Below are positions 25,198-37,007 of a stretch of 64,000 bases of DNA, piece by piece. The stretch covers positions 620,001 to 684,000 of the forward strand of contig JAVTLE010000014.1 in assembly GCA_033439295.1 (NCBI GenBank), given 5' to 3'. Every line of letters starts with the position of its first letter. The stretch's first letter is position 1. Both the position numbers and the translations under genes were made by a program. Origin of the DNA: Deuterostichococcus epilithicus. Its lineage: Eukaryota > Chlorophyta > Trebouxiophyceae > Prasiolales > Stichococcaceae. Below the pieces are notes generated by a model, which did no database searches, was not told the origin of the DNA, and saw nothing but the letters and a program-made list of their open reading frames with translations.

Positions 25198-26681
25198 ATG
25201 GGCAGCTGTCTGTCGTCCCCAGCAGAAGGTGGGCTTGCCATTGCACAGTCAGACACATGTTCTCAGCATTTTCGCCTCAGGACATTGCCTGCTGACTGCA
25301 TGCCTCCCTGTATGTGCCGCAGGTGAGAAGCCGCCAAAGCCCACGGGCAAGGCTTCAAACCGTGCAGATGACTCCGCCAGTGGCCGCGTGGAGGGCACCG
25401 CCGCAAAGCCCGGCCTGCGCGAGGACCTGGATGCAGCGGACAACCCCTCCATGAAGGTGTGTGTGCGCGCACTGAGGGTAGTTTGCGGACGTTGCCGCAT
25501 CCGCCCGCTGCACCAAGTGTCACTCACTGTACTGCAGTGCAAACGCGACTCTGCAATTGGCTGCCGCAGCATGCCAGAGCACCTCTGTTTCATCCCAGCA
25601 GCGCTGTCAATTGCCACGACTGCTGTCTTCAGGCGGAGGCAGGCAGTGTGGTGGCGGCATCGGAGCTGACCAACGGCGGCAGCTCGGAAGCGGGCGGCGC
25701 CCCACCAGCGCCGCCGGCGCGCTCCCCCTCGCAGAGCAGCACCCTCGCGGAGGCGGGCTCGCTCGCCGGCGACGGCGGCAAGGCGCTCCCGCTGCCGCCA
25801 GCTGACCCGGGGCTGCGGACGGGCACGGGCACCAATGCGGGCGCCACCCGGGCGCAGGCGGCGGCCGCCGCAGAGGCGTTGCCGCCGGGCGGCACGAACG
25901 AGGGCAGCGGCTCCGGTTCGGCGCGGCGCAAGGCGTCGGCGCCCATGGCGGTGCCAGGTGTGGGAGACGTCATTTTCTGTGGTGTAGCAAGGCAGGCTAG
26001 CGCACCTCCCTGACCACAAGTTCCAGATTGCAGGACGCACTGCTCACCGCCTGCTTCATGTGCGGTAGTCAACCAGCCTCTATCAACACCAATGGAACTC
26101 ACACGACGTAGCCATGGCAGACGGGCGGCAATCACCGCTGTGTTGCACTGGACAGGCGCCGCAACTAGGGAGGACAGCCCCTCCGGTGGCGCCGGCATGG
26201 GGGAGATCGTGCCGGGGGCGTCGCCAACGGGGCGCAGCGCAAAGGGGGAGCAGGGCGCGAGCAGCATGCCGCTGCTCTCGCGCCTGTCGCTGACGGGTCG
26301 GAAGGAGTCACCTGCAGGTGGCGGCATGGCCGGGTACCTGCGCCGCCACTCCTCCGAGGGCGTCCATGCGGTGCGCTTAAGAGTTGCCTCGCCACAAATC
26401 GGTGCCGCTGCCGCTGCTGCTGCACAGTGCCAGCAGCTGCAGCTTCCTGATTCGACTCCTTCCATGAACTATGTCGGGAAGCCACAAATCTCGGAGTTGC
26501 AGTTTAGGGTTTAGGGTTTAGCCGCGGCCGCCGACCGCAAAGTAGTGTGTGTTTCCAACCAGCACCTGCTCTCCTACGACAGGTCAAGCGGGCCAACCAG
26601 AAGCTGACGCAGAAGGCGCACGGCAAGGACGAGTCCAGCGATCATGCGGTGGCTGCCATCGACCCCAGCATGTACTACTGA
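25198..26681 (+). CDS. Predicted N-myristoylated protein of unknown function
   Basis: Five exons join in frame to 267 aa: 25198-25228, 25323-25456, 25633-25957, 26156-26370, 26583-26681 (TGA). The start MGSCLSSPAEG is a textbook N-myristoylation signal (Gly2, Ser6) with Cys4 available for palmitoylation, so membrane attachment is predicted. The middle is low complexity, rich in Ser, Gly, Ala and Pro. A conserved-looking basic block (LLSRLSLTGRK, then YLRRHSSEGVHA) carries RxxS-type phosphorylation contexts, and the C terminus is VKRANQKLTQKA ending SMYY. No enzymatic domain is recognised. A scaffold or signalling adaptor is possible but not shown. The start is supported by the good fit of the MGSC motif and the exon phase. 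Intron 4 carries a telomere-like repeat. Confidence 0.65.
26503..26521 (+). repeat. Interstitial telomere repeat (2.7 units) in intron 4
   Basis: Two perfect TTTAGGG units plus TTTAG, about 60 bases upstream of the last acceptor of the MGSC gene. This is the longest telomere-like run in the window. Confidence 0.85.
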
Positions 26682-28513
26682 TACGGCCTGGGGGGAAGTA
26701 TGGCCAGCCGATAGCGGGGCAGAATGTCAACCAAGCGATGTGTTTTTGCCGGGGTCTGGGTTTGCAAAGCTCCGATGATGGGGAACTGTGCGCTCATGCA
26801 TCATCCAAATTCAGTTCTGAGGCTGACGATGATGCTAAGATACCTAGCGGTCGAGGGGCTCCGGAAACCTTGCCGTGATGAGTGCCGCAGCACCTGTCCT
26901 CTAGATGGACTTGGCGTGTGCCGGCGTGTGGCTGTTGCAGCAATTGTGACCGGACGGGACGCAAGATATACAAGCGGCACTGAGAAAGGCTCATGGTGAC
27001 AAAGGCACTTTGAGGAGCAGTTTGAAAGGGGCACAAGCGGCAAGGATAAGGTTGCCCTGCTTCTAAATGCATTGTTGGCATCGAAACACATTTGGGACAG
27101 CACAGCGAGCCACGCACGCCTGGGCGGTTGTGGCGTTCGCTCGACGAAGCAGTTGACGACTGCCAGTATCTCCTCGCAGCCGTCCGCCGCCATCCGCGCA
27201 CCACACTTGTACTCTGGTCGGCCCAGCCCCTCAGATCAGGTGCCTTCGCTGATTGTGTGCATGCCTGGCCGGCCACGCTTGAGTGCATTCTTTTTCGTTC
27301 GTCCCCATCACGCCTTGTAAATCTTGTAAAAATTTTGGTAAATAATCAGCCTTTTTGCTTGCTGCCCGCCCTGTAATGCCTGATGCAGGAGGCACTATGA
27401 CTCCTCGTCGACTACAAGTACGGCGACTGGCAGCACGGTCCGGTGCCCCCTAGCCCGCTGGCGGGCACCTGACCGTGGTTGCCTGGTGTGAAACAGGTAA
27501 CCTTGACAACCTCGTCACAACTACCGTGCTACCTGTGTGCTGCTTTCCGGCCTCCGCTCTGGCCAGCCTGCAAATGTTCCAGCAGTATTGCACCCTCGCT
27601 GCCTGGAGGTATGCCTTGACAGTCAATTAAATATACTCTTCAGGGGGCCGTTAGGTGCATAGCACACCGCCTTGATCAACACATTGTGCGATAGCCCTCG
27701 CCTATCGACACTGGTCCCTACAGCCACTGTCTAGCGAACCTGGGATACTTCCTGTCAGCCTGACCCTCGAGCCGGGCGCCTGTTCTGTCGTGTGCATGCT
27801 GCTTGGCCGACCCCGCCTGAGTGCATTCCACCCGCTCGCACTTTGGTTCTCGTTTCCTCAGTTGCGGGGACAGTAGCTGCGCGTGAGAGGCCGGCGGGCT
27901 CCGGCGGGACGGCCATATATGGTGCTAGGGTTTACGCGCTGAGGCACTCATCCCCCATCAAGATCAGGGCGACACTCACAAGAGCTGCAGACGCATGATC
28001 CGCGGCAAATTATCGTCGTGAGCGTCGTGTGCAATTGCCCTTTAAGAGGTGAGGCGCTCTCAACTGTCGCGGCTCAATTCACAATCAGCACCTGATGTAT
28101 TGCGTCCCCAGTATCGCCACCCGGTCGGTCCGGTCTTGGTAGCCCGAAGTCTTGCTCTGCAACGACTTTTCTTACTCTTCACGTCCTGCTGCAGCTCAAG
28201 GATTGTGTTGCGCATCAGCGCGGAGCTGCGAAAGGTCCGACACTTGCCGGAAGCCGGGTGGTCTTCCGGGCAGGCCGCGAAGCTGGCAATTGCCGCGGCC
28301 TCAGCATCAGCGAGGCTTACGGCTCGATCGTCCCACCGGCAGGCCCGGCAAGACGCAGCCGCAGAGACCTGCTGACAGAGAATTGCCACTTGTAGCTCGC
28401 CTGCAGTAGCTTTGTTTTGGCATCAGCTCTGCGGCACCTCTGGGCGCCGGACCTTACTTTTGACGAGTTGCAGTAGTCGCTGATCGCTACACCTGGCCGT
28501 ATCGCCGGGCCCC
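26682..28513. other. Intergenic, no supported gene
   Basis: Includes the 3' UTR of the MGSC gene. A diverged 40-bp sequence (GTGCATGC..TGGCCG...TGAGTGCATTC) occurs twice, at about 27257 and 27794. One AGGGTTTA telo-box-like site lies at about 27928. No exon series was found. Upstream of 28514 the DNA becomes GC-rich again, in keeping with a promoter/5' UTR. Confidence 0.45.
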
Positions 28514-31500
28514 ATGCTAAGGCGACCAGCTGTGCTCAGCCCCGCGGGCGGTCATGCGGCGCTCGTCCCAGCATGTGTCAGCTCCGCCGGCTGCCGGGCA
28601 CGGCTACCGCAGCCGGCGTCACTGGTCTTCCGGCGGCGGGCGCGGCAACACGGCCGCGGCGGCGCCGTGCGAGTGGCGGCGCTGTTTGGCAGCGGGGACA
28701 ACCCTGAGCTACTTGGCGGTGCGGCAACCTATCCGATTCTGTGCCTGGACATCACCTTTGCAGGCTTTTTTTCGTGCTTTGAACGATCAAGACCCTTGCA
28801 AGGGCAAACATGGCAAGGGCAAACGTGCTTTCGCAGGCAGTGCACCTGCTGTATCCTGACCCACTACACTTCTAGACGCTGTCAAAGCAGCCCCCGGCAG
28901 CAGCTTCACATGCGATCTGTGCCTGCCGGCAGGCGTGCTGAAGAACGGGCAGACGTTCTCGCTGGACGGAACCGTGTGGACAGCCTTTGTGGACAAGTCC
29001 ACCAAGGCGCCGTACTACTTCAACAGCAAGACGGGGCTGTCGCAGTGGGAGGACCCGCGCGCGTCCGCCGCGGCGCGTGGCACCCCCGTCAAGGCTGCCA
29101 GCCGACCCAAGGTGCGCAGGTTTTTCGAAGGTCTGGTTGAANGCCCCCCCCGGGGGTTTGCTCGCACTTGGTGGGGCTGACACACATTGCCCGCCTCCTA
29201 CGTGCGGGATCAGCTGGCGCAAGAACGCGAGCCGCCACGCGGGCTCGGCAGCAGCTAGCAGAGCTGATGCGAATGGGCTCTCATCAGCCATGATGGCAAC
29301 CAGCACGCGGGTGCCGCCTGGGCTTTGATCCGCAACCCTGAATGGACGCCCTTTCAAAGGCTAGAAACTTGCCTCGTGTCCTCTGCACAGGCGCAGGTCG
29401 GCGCGGTGGGGCGGCCGCAACCGGCAGTGGCGGTGGCAACGGGCGGTCAGCAACATTGATGCATGTCTCTTCCTGAAGCTCGCCGTGGTTCTCCTCCACA
29501 GGCGCAGGACGGCACGAACCGCGGCCGCAGACGGCGGCGGTGGGTGCTGGCGAACGACCACCCCCACAGGCCATGCTCCATCACCCACCTTCCTGAGAGA
29601 CGGCCCTCGTGACATTCGGCTTGTGTCGCCACAGGCGGGTATTGGCGCGGAGGCGCAGCCGCAGCCGGCGGCGCCGGTGCTGACGGGCGACCAGTACCGC
29701 CTTCTGCTGGGCGCCGGCGGCGTGCTCGCTTTCATGGCGCTGCTGGGCCTCGTCAACATCTTCCGTCGCCCGCGTAACGCGCCCGGTGGGTGCCCCTGCG
29801 TGCGACGGCGCAGTCTCAAGGGGTCAAGAGGGCCGTCGAGGAGGCGTGCGGTTGATGGGGAGGGGCGTCTGAGGATGCGGGAGTGGCAGGGGATGACGCC
29901 GCTGGTGGGAGGCAGCAGGGTTTCTGGTTGTACGGCGTCGGCACTTCGGGAACACAGCCTAGCACCATCGTTGCGCAAGACCAGCGCGTTGCTTGCTGAT
30001 GCTTTGCTGTGGCAATTCCGCCCTACATCCGCCTGTAGTGGATTGACCCTGCTGCATGCTTGATCGAAGATGGTGCCTGGCCACAGCGCTGCAGGCCTGC
30101 TGTTTGTAAAGCGACTCGGATTTGACAGGTCGATCACGTCCTGCGGATGCGCAGAGGACTCCTTCTTCCCGCTGGGCATCTCGGACAGCATGAACGAGGA
30201 GACGGGCGGAGCGCGCGCCGCACAGCAGCTGTCCGGTACCTCTGGCTCGGCTTCACTGGCGTCCAGCTCATACACAGGCGAGACATTTGGCCAGGCTCTG
30301 CCGGAGCAGTTTGGTCCAGAGCGTATTGCTGCAGGTCCTATTTGAGCGAGTCGAAACCTGCCGTTTTGCGGAGGTTGACCCGGCAGGGTGCCATTGCATC
30401 CAAATGCCATCTTGTGTGGACAACCGCACTGGGTCGACTGCTGAATGCGTGCGCCGCCTGCTCGCCACTGGCAGGGCACCAGCCACACGACAGCCTACGC
30501 AGGCGCGTGAATCACAATTGGCTGTTTGACAGCCCTGATGTTGCTGTCAAAGTCAAGCATGATCGTTCGAGATCAGTGCCTTGCCCCTGCAGGCCTGGAG
30601 GAGGAGCTGCCGTACACGGAGGAGTTCTTCCTGCCGGGCAGCGGCGCCTCCCGCGGCCTGACCAGCTCGGACCTGGAGGCCAGCCGCACGCAGACGTGGG
30701 ACGACCCCATTGCCACCGTCTCCATCGACGACGTGGAGAAGCCGGGTGCGTGGCTTGAAGCAGCAAATTTTATGCAAGGTTTCGTAGCGTAGCTGGACGT
30801 TGCTGCTGCCGCACATGGCTCATTTTGTGGCTGTGTCATCAACCTGCAGTGTCTTTTAGACCGTCACGGTGGCTTTCGTTGCCGGGTCCATCTCGCTTGC
30901 AGCGGGCCTGCTCGCTGCCAGAAGGCGCTAACGTTTTCCCGCCAGAGTTGTGTCTGGCAGCCTCGGTGATCCTGTGTAACATGCCTGCCATCTCATCAAA
31001 ATTTGTGTTGTCACAAACTCCAGGCACTGACTCGGAGGAGCTGCCATATACGGAGGAGTTCTTTCTGCCGGGCAGCGGCGCTTCTCGTGGCCTGACGAGC
31101 TCGGACCTGGAGGCCAGCCGCACGCAGACGTGGGACGACGTCATTGCCACCGTATCAATTGACGATGTGGAGAAGCCAGGTACAACTGCGGAGTCTACAA
31201 AACGGATATCTTGATGCAACAGAAGATGTTTAAACAAGTGTTGCTTGCATGCCGACACATGGCATGCAAAATGAGTGCATCGGGAAGGCATCTTCTGCTA
31301 CAAAATATCTGCAAGGTTTTGGCAGGTGAGGTGTCCATCTGCTTGGTAAGGAATTTGACAGCTCCGCTGAGGGGCAGCTTGGCTGCTGAAGGTGACGCAG
31401 AGGTGGCCTGGGGAGCACCCAGTGCACGTCGGGAGGTGCACCTGAGCTGACAGTGTATGTGCAGTGCGCAGAATGGCGCCTAGGCGGTTCATCCCCGGCA

Positions 31501-31837
31501 GATGGCTGCAGCCAGCAGCAGCTTGGGTGTTGCACTGCACGAATCAGGAGATGGCGTTCTCTACGGTCTGACCTCGCACCCGCGCACGCGCGCAGGCCCC
31601 GCCTCAGAGGAGCTGCCATTTACGGAGGAGTTTTTCCTCCCCGGCAGCGGCGCCACGCGCGGCCTGACCAGCCAGGACCTGGAGACGATGCGCACCCAAG
31701 ACTCTGAGGATGAAGAGGATGCATCACCGCCGACGCCGACGCCGACGCGCGACGGCGGCGCTGGCATCTGGGCCAGCCCGCCGCGGCAGCCGCGCTCGCC
31801 GCCAGGCACAGGTGCTGACCGCACGTGGTTCGACTGA
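28514..31837 (+). CDS. Plastid-targeted WW-domain membrane protein with triplicated exon module
   Basis: Nine exons join in frame to 419 aa: 28514-28718, 28933-29111, 29391-29445, 29502-29539, 29635-29785, 30155-30235, 30593-30745, 31024-31179, 31596-31837. The first about 55 aa are Arg/Ala-rich without acids and end in VRVAA before LFGSGD, a typical chloroplast transit peptide. A WW domain (aa about 80-112) shows W84, the YYFN core and W107 with P110. Short A/P-rich repeats follow, then one membrane span (about aa 181-203, GAGGVLAFMALLGLVNIF). The C-terminal half holds three copies of a 50-aa acidic module (EELPYTEEFFLPGSGASRGL...); copies 1 and 2 are nearly identical, copy 3 diverges into an acidic, Thr/Pro-rich tail. 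Each copy is one exon with phase 1 at both ends. WW domains bind proline-rich ligands; the module is not recognised. An N in intron 2 (29142) marks an unresolved base. Confidence 0.8.
30593..31680 (+). repeat. Tandem exon triplication in the WW-protein gene
   Basis: Exons 7 (30593-30745), 8 (31024-31179) and the start of 9 (31596 onward) encode the same module: ELP(Y/F)TEEFFLPGSGA, then RGLTS, then a D-L-E block. Exons 7 and 8 end identically in SIDDVEKPG. All boundaries are phase 1, so copies can be added or skipped without frameshift. Intron sequences between copies are not similar by eye, so the duplication is old in its introns while the exon protein sequence is conserved. Confidence 0.85.
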
Positions 31838-32064
31838 TGCTTGACCGGCTGGTGCAGCCTCAACTCACGGCTGGATGGCGGGCACCCAGCACAGCCGGAG
31901 ACAGCCGTGCGGGCACTTAAGGGATACAAGCAGCAGGCGCCTCACACAGCAACTGCCATCTGCCCGTCCTGCAGCAGCATCACCTGCGAAGGCTACCGCT
32001 GCTGGGCACTGCAGCTTGCGCTGGAACCTCTGGAAGCGCGTGATGGCTCGCAACGCCGGGCCTC

Positions 32065-35000
32065 ATGTTGCTGACCCCTTGCAAAGCCGCATCTGATCGA
32101 CGCGTGTTCGTGCCCTCAGCAATCACAGCGCCAGGCTGGCGCTGCAAGCAACCGCGTGTGACGCTTCCCCGGCCTCCACAAAGCCACCGCTCAGCTCTGC
32201 AGCCAAGACGTGCAAGTGGACATCCATCAGTGCGACTGTCCGTGCGACCGTGCAGAGTCGTCCATCGGCTCGGTGGCCAAGGCGGCGGCAGACGCGACGC
32301 AGGACGTCGAGCGGCTGCGCCAGCGCTTGGACTCCGAGTACGAGGATGCCGTCGCGCCCGCCAAGGTGCGCCTTTGCAACAGGGGCTTGTTGGACTTGAC
32401 ATTCTGAAAGATGCATCAACCAGGGTCGTACGGGCCCATCCTGGCGTTGCGAGGGTAGCTCCAGCGGAGTGTCCGGGCGAGGAGCCCGAGCTTTTGAGAG
32501 GGAATGCAAAGGGGAGGGGCGTGGAAGCTTAGGAGAGATGCTCTTGTGGCATTGCCCAGCAGTTGGCTGCGGCCTCCGAGGTGCCGTGCGGCAGTGTGCG
32601 GTTTGCCCCCGCCTGACTGCCCTGCTGGTCCACAGGAGGCGTCTTCTGATGCCGGCACAAGCCTGGGCTGGGCTGCTGGTGGACAATGTCATAACTGATG
32701 ACGAGGCATACATTCTTGCACAGGTCAACTTTTTGGCCTTTCCTGCTGGAACTTGCTCATCTCGCACTCCGCAGCACCCGCAAAGGGGAGGGGCGACCAC
32801 TGGCTTGGATAGGGAGATGCACCGCGCATGTGCGCCGTCGCAGCGCTAGGGGCGCGAACCAGCATGCGCGGTGCAGCGTGCACGCTGTGCACTTTCTGAC
32901 TGTCATGCCTGCCTTGCTGGCCAGGCATGCAGGCTGGTACCCACAGCTACACCAGCCAGCTGTAGTCGCATGGAAGTCAGCCAGTGACAGCAAGGGACAG
33001 GATTCTGCCGTTGCTGCAGCGCTTGCTCAGCCCTGGTGCTCACCTGCGGTGCAGGAGCAGGCGCAGCAGGCGCCACCCGTTGACGAGACGGACATCAGCT
33101 CGCCGCCGCAGCAGGACGACGACTCGCAGCTCGCTGACGAGGCGAGTGCGGCACCTGTGAGGAGAGAGCGTCGCCCCTTCAATGACAGCGCGCGTCATGG
33201 CTGATTCCATTCAGCAATGGGGCAGAGTTTCAGCATTGCACACCACGTTTGTCTGTGCTCTGCCCAAGCAACTGGTCGTGCCGCAATGAGGCTGAGTGCT
33301 GCTGAACCCTTCGCCTGCTGTGCTCGTGCAGTCGCAGGCATCCGACAGTGACCCCGTGTGGCTCGCTGAGCGCATGATGAAAGAGTACGAAGGTGCACGC
33401 CTGTAGGCCGACACGGATGCTTGTTCTCTGGTCCTATGCATGTGCCATTGCAACTCATCCTGGCGTTTATGCCAGTGGCACACCCGAGCCCTGAATCACA
33501 CGGCTACGTGACGTGCCTAAGCCTACCCATGCTGCCTCTGGCTGCTGCTGATGCTTGACTCGGGCGACATGCGACCAGTGCATGCCTCTGGAGGACCCAG
33601 CCTGAGCTGTGCAACAGCTGAAACCTCGCCTTCCTCCCTGCAGGCGGCACGCGGCGGCGGAAGGCGCAGCCGATGCCGGAGCCTGAGGACTTTGCAGGGG
33701 AGGAGGTCCGACTGGTGTGCGCCGCCCGCTTGTTGCCACACCCCGACAAGGTGATTTGCCGCCCTCAAACCCTAAAAACCTCAGCTGGCCGCCCGCAACG
33801 CGCAAGTGGAACTTGCCTGACGCTCACCTGACCGAGACTTGGCCGCTGTGCAGCACAGAAGTGTTGCCTGCATGCTTTGGCACCCCAGGCAAAGGAAAAG
33901 ATGCCAGCGTTTGACAAGCATTAGAGCTGCAGCGAGGAGGCTGATGTCACTGTGCGGTATCTCTCTTTCTTTGTGCATGCTCCAAGCGGGCTTCCTTCCC
34001 TCACTTCCCACATCACGCCAGCAGAGGCCCCCTGCACACCGCCGCCAGCAAATTGCCGGGAAGCAGGGCGGTGCCGCTATTGAACCCACCTCGTACATGG
34101 GTTACGGCGGCGCCGCCGGCATGCTCATCCGATATGTCACCTGTGGGCAGCGCTTCAAAGTGGTGCACGACTCCACGCAGGTCAGCACGGGTGGCGAGGA
34201 CGCATACTTCATCAGCCGGTCAGGTCGCGGCGCATGCGGGGTTGCCGATGGCGTCGGCTCCTGGGTCATGGACGGCGTCAACCCCGCCGAGTTCCCCAGG
34301 TGCGAGTCCGACAGTAGGGTTTTGTTGCAGTTGGAGAGTTGGAGGCTGTTGATGTTTGACGGCGTCACCCCCGCCGAGTTCCCCAGGTGCGAGTCCCAAC
34401 CGAAGGGTTTTGCTGCAGTTGGAAGATGCTGGTTTTGGTCTGGTGCGATGCAGAGCAGCATAGACAAGGTGAGAGCCTTCCTCGAGCTCGGAGGGCATCC
34501 CATCCAGGCAGAGACGGATGGCTGATGCGCAGGCCTGCACGAAGCAGTCGGACTCAGCCTTTGAGAAAATGTTGAACAAAAGTGGAATCTTCTTCACAAG
34601 CTGTCCGGTAGCAAGCAGAAGTGCTGAACACAAGCGGCACTGGGTGCCAGTCCCACCTCAGCCTGCCGGTGACTGATGTCAGCCGTGCAGTGCCACCTGT
34701 ACAGCCGCCGCAGCGTATGGCTACCTTGCTGCAATCGCATCTGTGTGGATCTCCAGCCATTCATGCTGGACACGCAATGAGGACGCACAGAAGGGAGGCG
34801 CACCCCGCACGTCCCGTCGCCGAGTTTCCGTACCAGGTTGCCAGGTTTTCCGTACCAGATTGCAGGCAGCTGGTGGCCACCCTGGAGGGCGCCGGCGGTT
34901 GGGACGATGCACGACGCAGGTTTACGGCATGCTCGGTGTTTGACAACCCGAGACACTGAGAATTGGAGACCCCAAGTACCATCGTCCCGCAGGCAGCTGG

Positions 35001-37007
35001 TGGCCAGCCTGGAGGGCGCCGTCACGCGTCGCGACTGGGCCAACGACGAGGACGGGCTTCGGGGCGTGCTCGCGGAGGCGCACGTGGCAGCCACCGCCCC
35101 GGGCTCCGCCACCGTCATCCTGGCGGCTGCCGGCGCCGGCGGCATCGTGCACGTCGCCAACCTGGGCGACTGCGGCGTGCGGGTCGTGCGCGACGGCGAG
35201 TGCTCCTTCGCGAGCACGGTGCGAGCCAACTTTTGGTCACCAAAAGCCCTGTCAGTCACCTGAAATTTTCGAATCTGCAAACTGCCTCTCACTTCACACC
35301 TACAACCTGCTGCTCGCCACCAATCTGGGCGATTGCGGCGTGCGCATGGTGCACAATGGCGCGTGCTCCCTCACCAGCACGGTGTGCTTCTACCCGACAA
35401 AAACATGTCGGGACCATTCAAGCTTGCGTGCTGGATATCGTTGTGGGGCGAGGGGTGAGCTCAACAGCAGCACGGTGCACTGCCTCCGTCAGAGGTCCTT
35501 CTTCTTCCCAGACCCTCCGCCTTGCCATCCTCCCCGCAAGCGTGCCGGCAGCCAAAGTGGCTTCACGCACCCAACCCAACCTTGGTCGGGCCTCATGCCC
35601 CCTGTGGAGGTCCTACATCCCCCGAGCCCCTCTGCGCCACTTCATGGCTCAGGCTGCTGCCGAAACCCAATGCACAACGTAAACCTGCTGCTGCACTTGC
35701 CCGCCACGAATGCTGGACGGCGCTCTGCCCGAACTGACAGTTCGTGCTGCCGCCGCGGCGCAGGACATGCTGCACGACTACAACACGCCGTTCCAGCTGG
35801 GCCGCGTGGAGGAGGACGACGAAGATGAGGACGTGGACACCCCCGACGACGCCGAGCTGTATGAGATCGAGGTTTGCAATCCCTCAGTTGAACGTCTGGT
35901 TGGCAGCCCGCAACAGGCCACCCAGCTGACTTGTTTGGTGTGGAGGTCGGCATGTCAACGATCTGCGGATGACCCCAGCGACGCTGAGCAGTATCAAAAC
36001 TGAGGTGCGCACTCTTGACTCGTTTGGGGGGAAGGTAGGCGTGCGAAATGTTGGTGTGGTGTGAGCCTGCTGCTGCCGAGTTGCACGAGAATAAGGTGTG
36101 CCCGCCGGCCGGTGTTGAGCGCCATTTCAGGCGTCAGTGAGATTCGCATGCTGATCGAGGTGCAGCTCAGGGCTGTGCGCAGGCCACGCAGGCTTGACAA
36201 AGCCATTGTGCATTGACCACAGGTGGCACCGGGCGACGTCATGGTGCTGGCATCTGATGGACTGTTCGACAACCTGTTCGACGAGGAGATCGCCAACATC
36301 GTGGATGCGCTCCTGAGGGTGCGCAATTCGATCAAAGGACTGTCTAGGTCGTCGGGTTGACAGGTCGCCTGCAAGACAGCTGCAAACCCAAAACCACGGT
36401 CTTTTATGCCCGGGGAAATGATAACCTGCTCGCATCAAGTTTTGTGTGAAAAGGCTGAGGATCGACCAGTGTGCTCAGAATTTTCACGAGTCAACAGGAC
36501 TTTCGCCAGTAGCACCAGCTGACATGCTGCCTGACGGACCCTGCAGGGGAATCGGGATGAGCGCACGGCGCAGGTGGCCGCCGCGGCGCTGGCGGACGCG
36601 GCCACTGCCAAGGTCCGGGACAAGGACTCACGCACGCCGTGGGTGGCGGCGGCGGCGCGCGCCGGCGAGCTGCCGCCCTGGCAGCGCCTGCGCCCGCGCG
36701 GCGGCAAGGTGGGTGCTGCGGGACAGCGTCAGCGCCACAACACCCCTGGCCATGCTGCTCCGAGCTGGACCTGCGCCGGCAGCGTATGATGCCACTCCAC
36801 CCTTGTGCATGCTGCCCCCTGGCGGCGCCTGCAGGCCTGCGGGGCAGGGCCATCGCTCCCTGTTGTGGCTCGTTTGCCTGAGTCGACAACAATGCAGCCG
36901 CTGCCGGCTCCTCGCCTGTTACCAGTGCACGGCCTCGACGCCCGAACTTGATCCTCACACAGGTGGACGACATCACGGTTATTGTGGCACTGGTCAACAA
37001 GGGGTGA
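32065..37007 (+). CDS. PP2C-type Ser/Thr protein phosphatase (plant PP2C62-like), putative plastid
   Basis: Metal-dependent phosphatase. Supported exons: about 32190-32365, 32636-32678, 32981-33156, 33332-33392, 33644-33750, 34181-34299, 34993-35218, 35764-35871, 36223-36318, 36547-36708, 36963-37007. The catalytic domain runs VCAARLLPHPDK, VSTGGEDAYFIS, GVADGVGSW, ATAPGSATVIL, VHVANLGDCGVRVVRDG, DYNTPFQLG, VMVLASDGLFDNL, VDDITVIVALVNKG-stop. Metal-binding acidic residues (GGED, ADG, SDG, DDI) are all present. The LLPHP(x)K lead-in before TGGEDAYF is what plant PP2C62/PTC7-like enzymes show. The N-terminal about 180 aa are acidic and coiled (ATQDVERLRQRLDSEYED) with Gln/Asp-rich parts. The start is unresolved: an ATG at 32065 gives a transit-like peptide but in another frame from the next exon, so an extra small intron is needed. 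Three internal segments are partly duplicated inside introns. Confidence 0.88.
33767..33776 (+). repeat. Telo-box (AAACCCTAAA) in PP2C intron
   Basis: Perfect AAACCCTAAA 17 bases inside the intron that starts at 33751. Confidence 0.65.
34271..35386 (+). repeat. Partial exon copies inside the PP2C gene
   Basis: Three direct duplications: (1) the exon end GACGGCGTCA...CCCCAG with its donor at 34271-34310 recurs at 34358-34397 (offset 87); (2) the exon start GCAGGCAGCTGGTGGCCA at 34990 has an upstream copy at 34863 (offset about 128); (3) the LGDCGVRVV segment at 35158-35222 recurs at 35321-35386 (offset about 163). The extra copies retain splice-site sequence but do not continue into intact domain sequence. 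Confidence 0.75.

Noticed and set aside
32889-32960. GCATGC-rich patch considered as a regulatory palindrome
   Set aside because: It lies within a PP2C intron and short GCATGC words occur all over this GC-rich window.
33889-33924. Exon-like KEKMPAFDKH-stop in phase with the LLPHPDK exon, giving a short gene ending before the PP2C domain
   Set aside because: Joining 33750 to 34181 restores the family-typical LLPHPxK...GGEDAYF order, so the short ending is a coincidence inside the intron.
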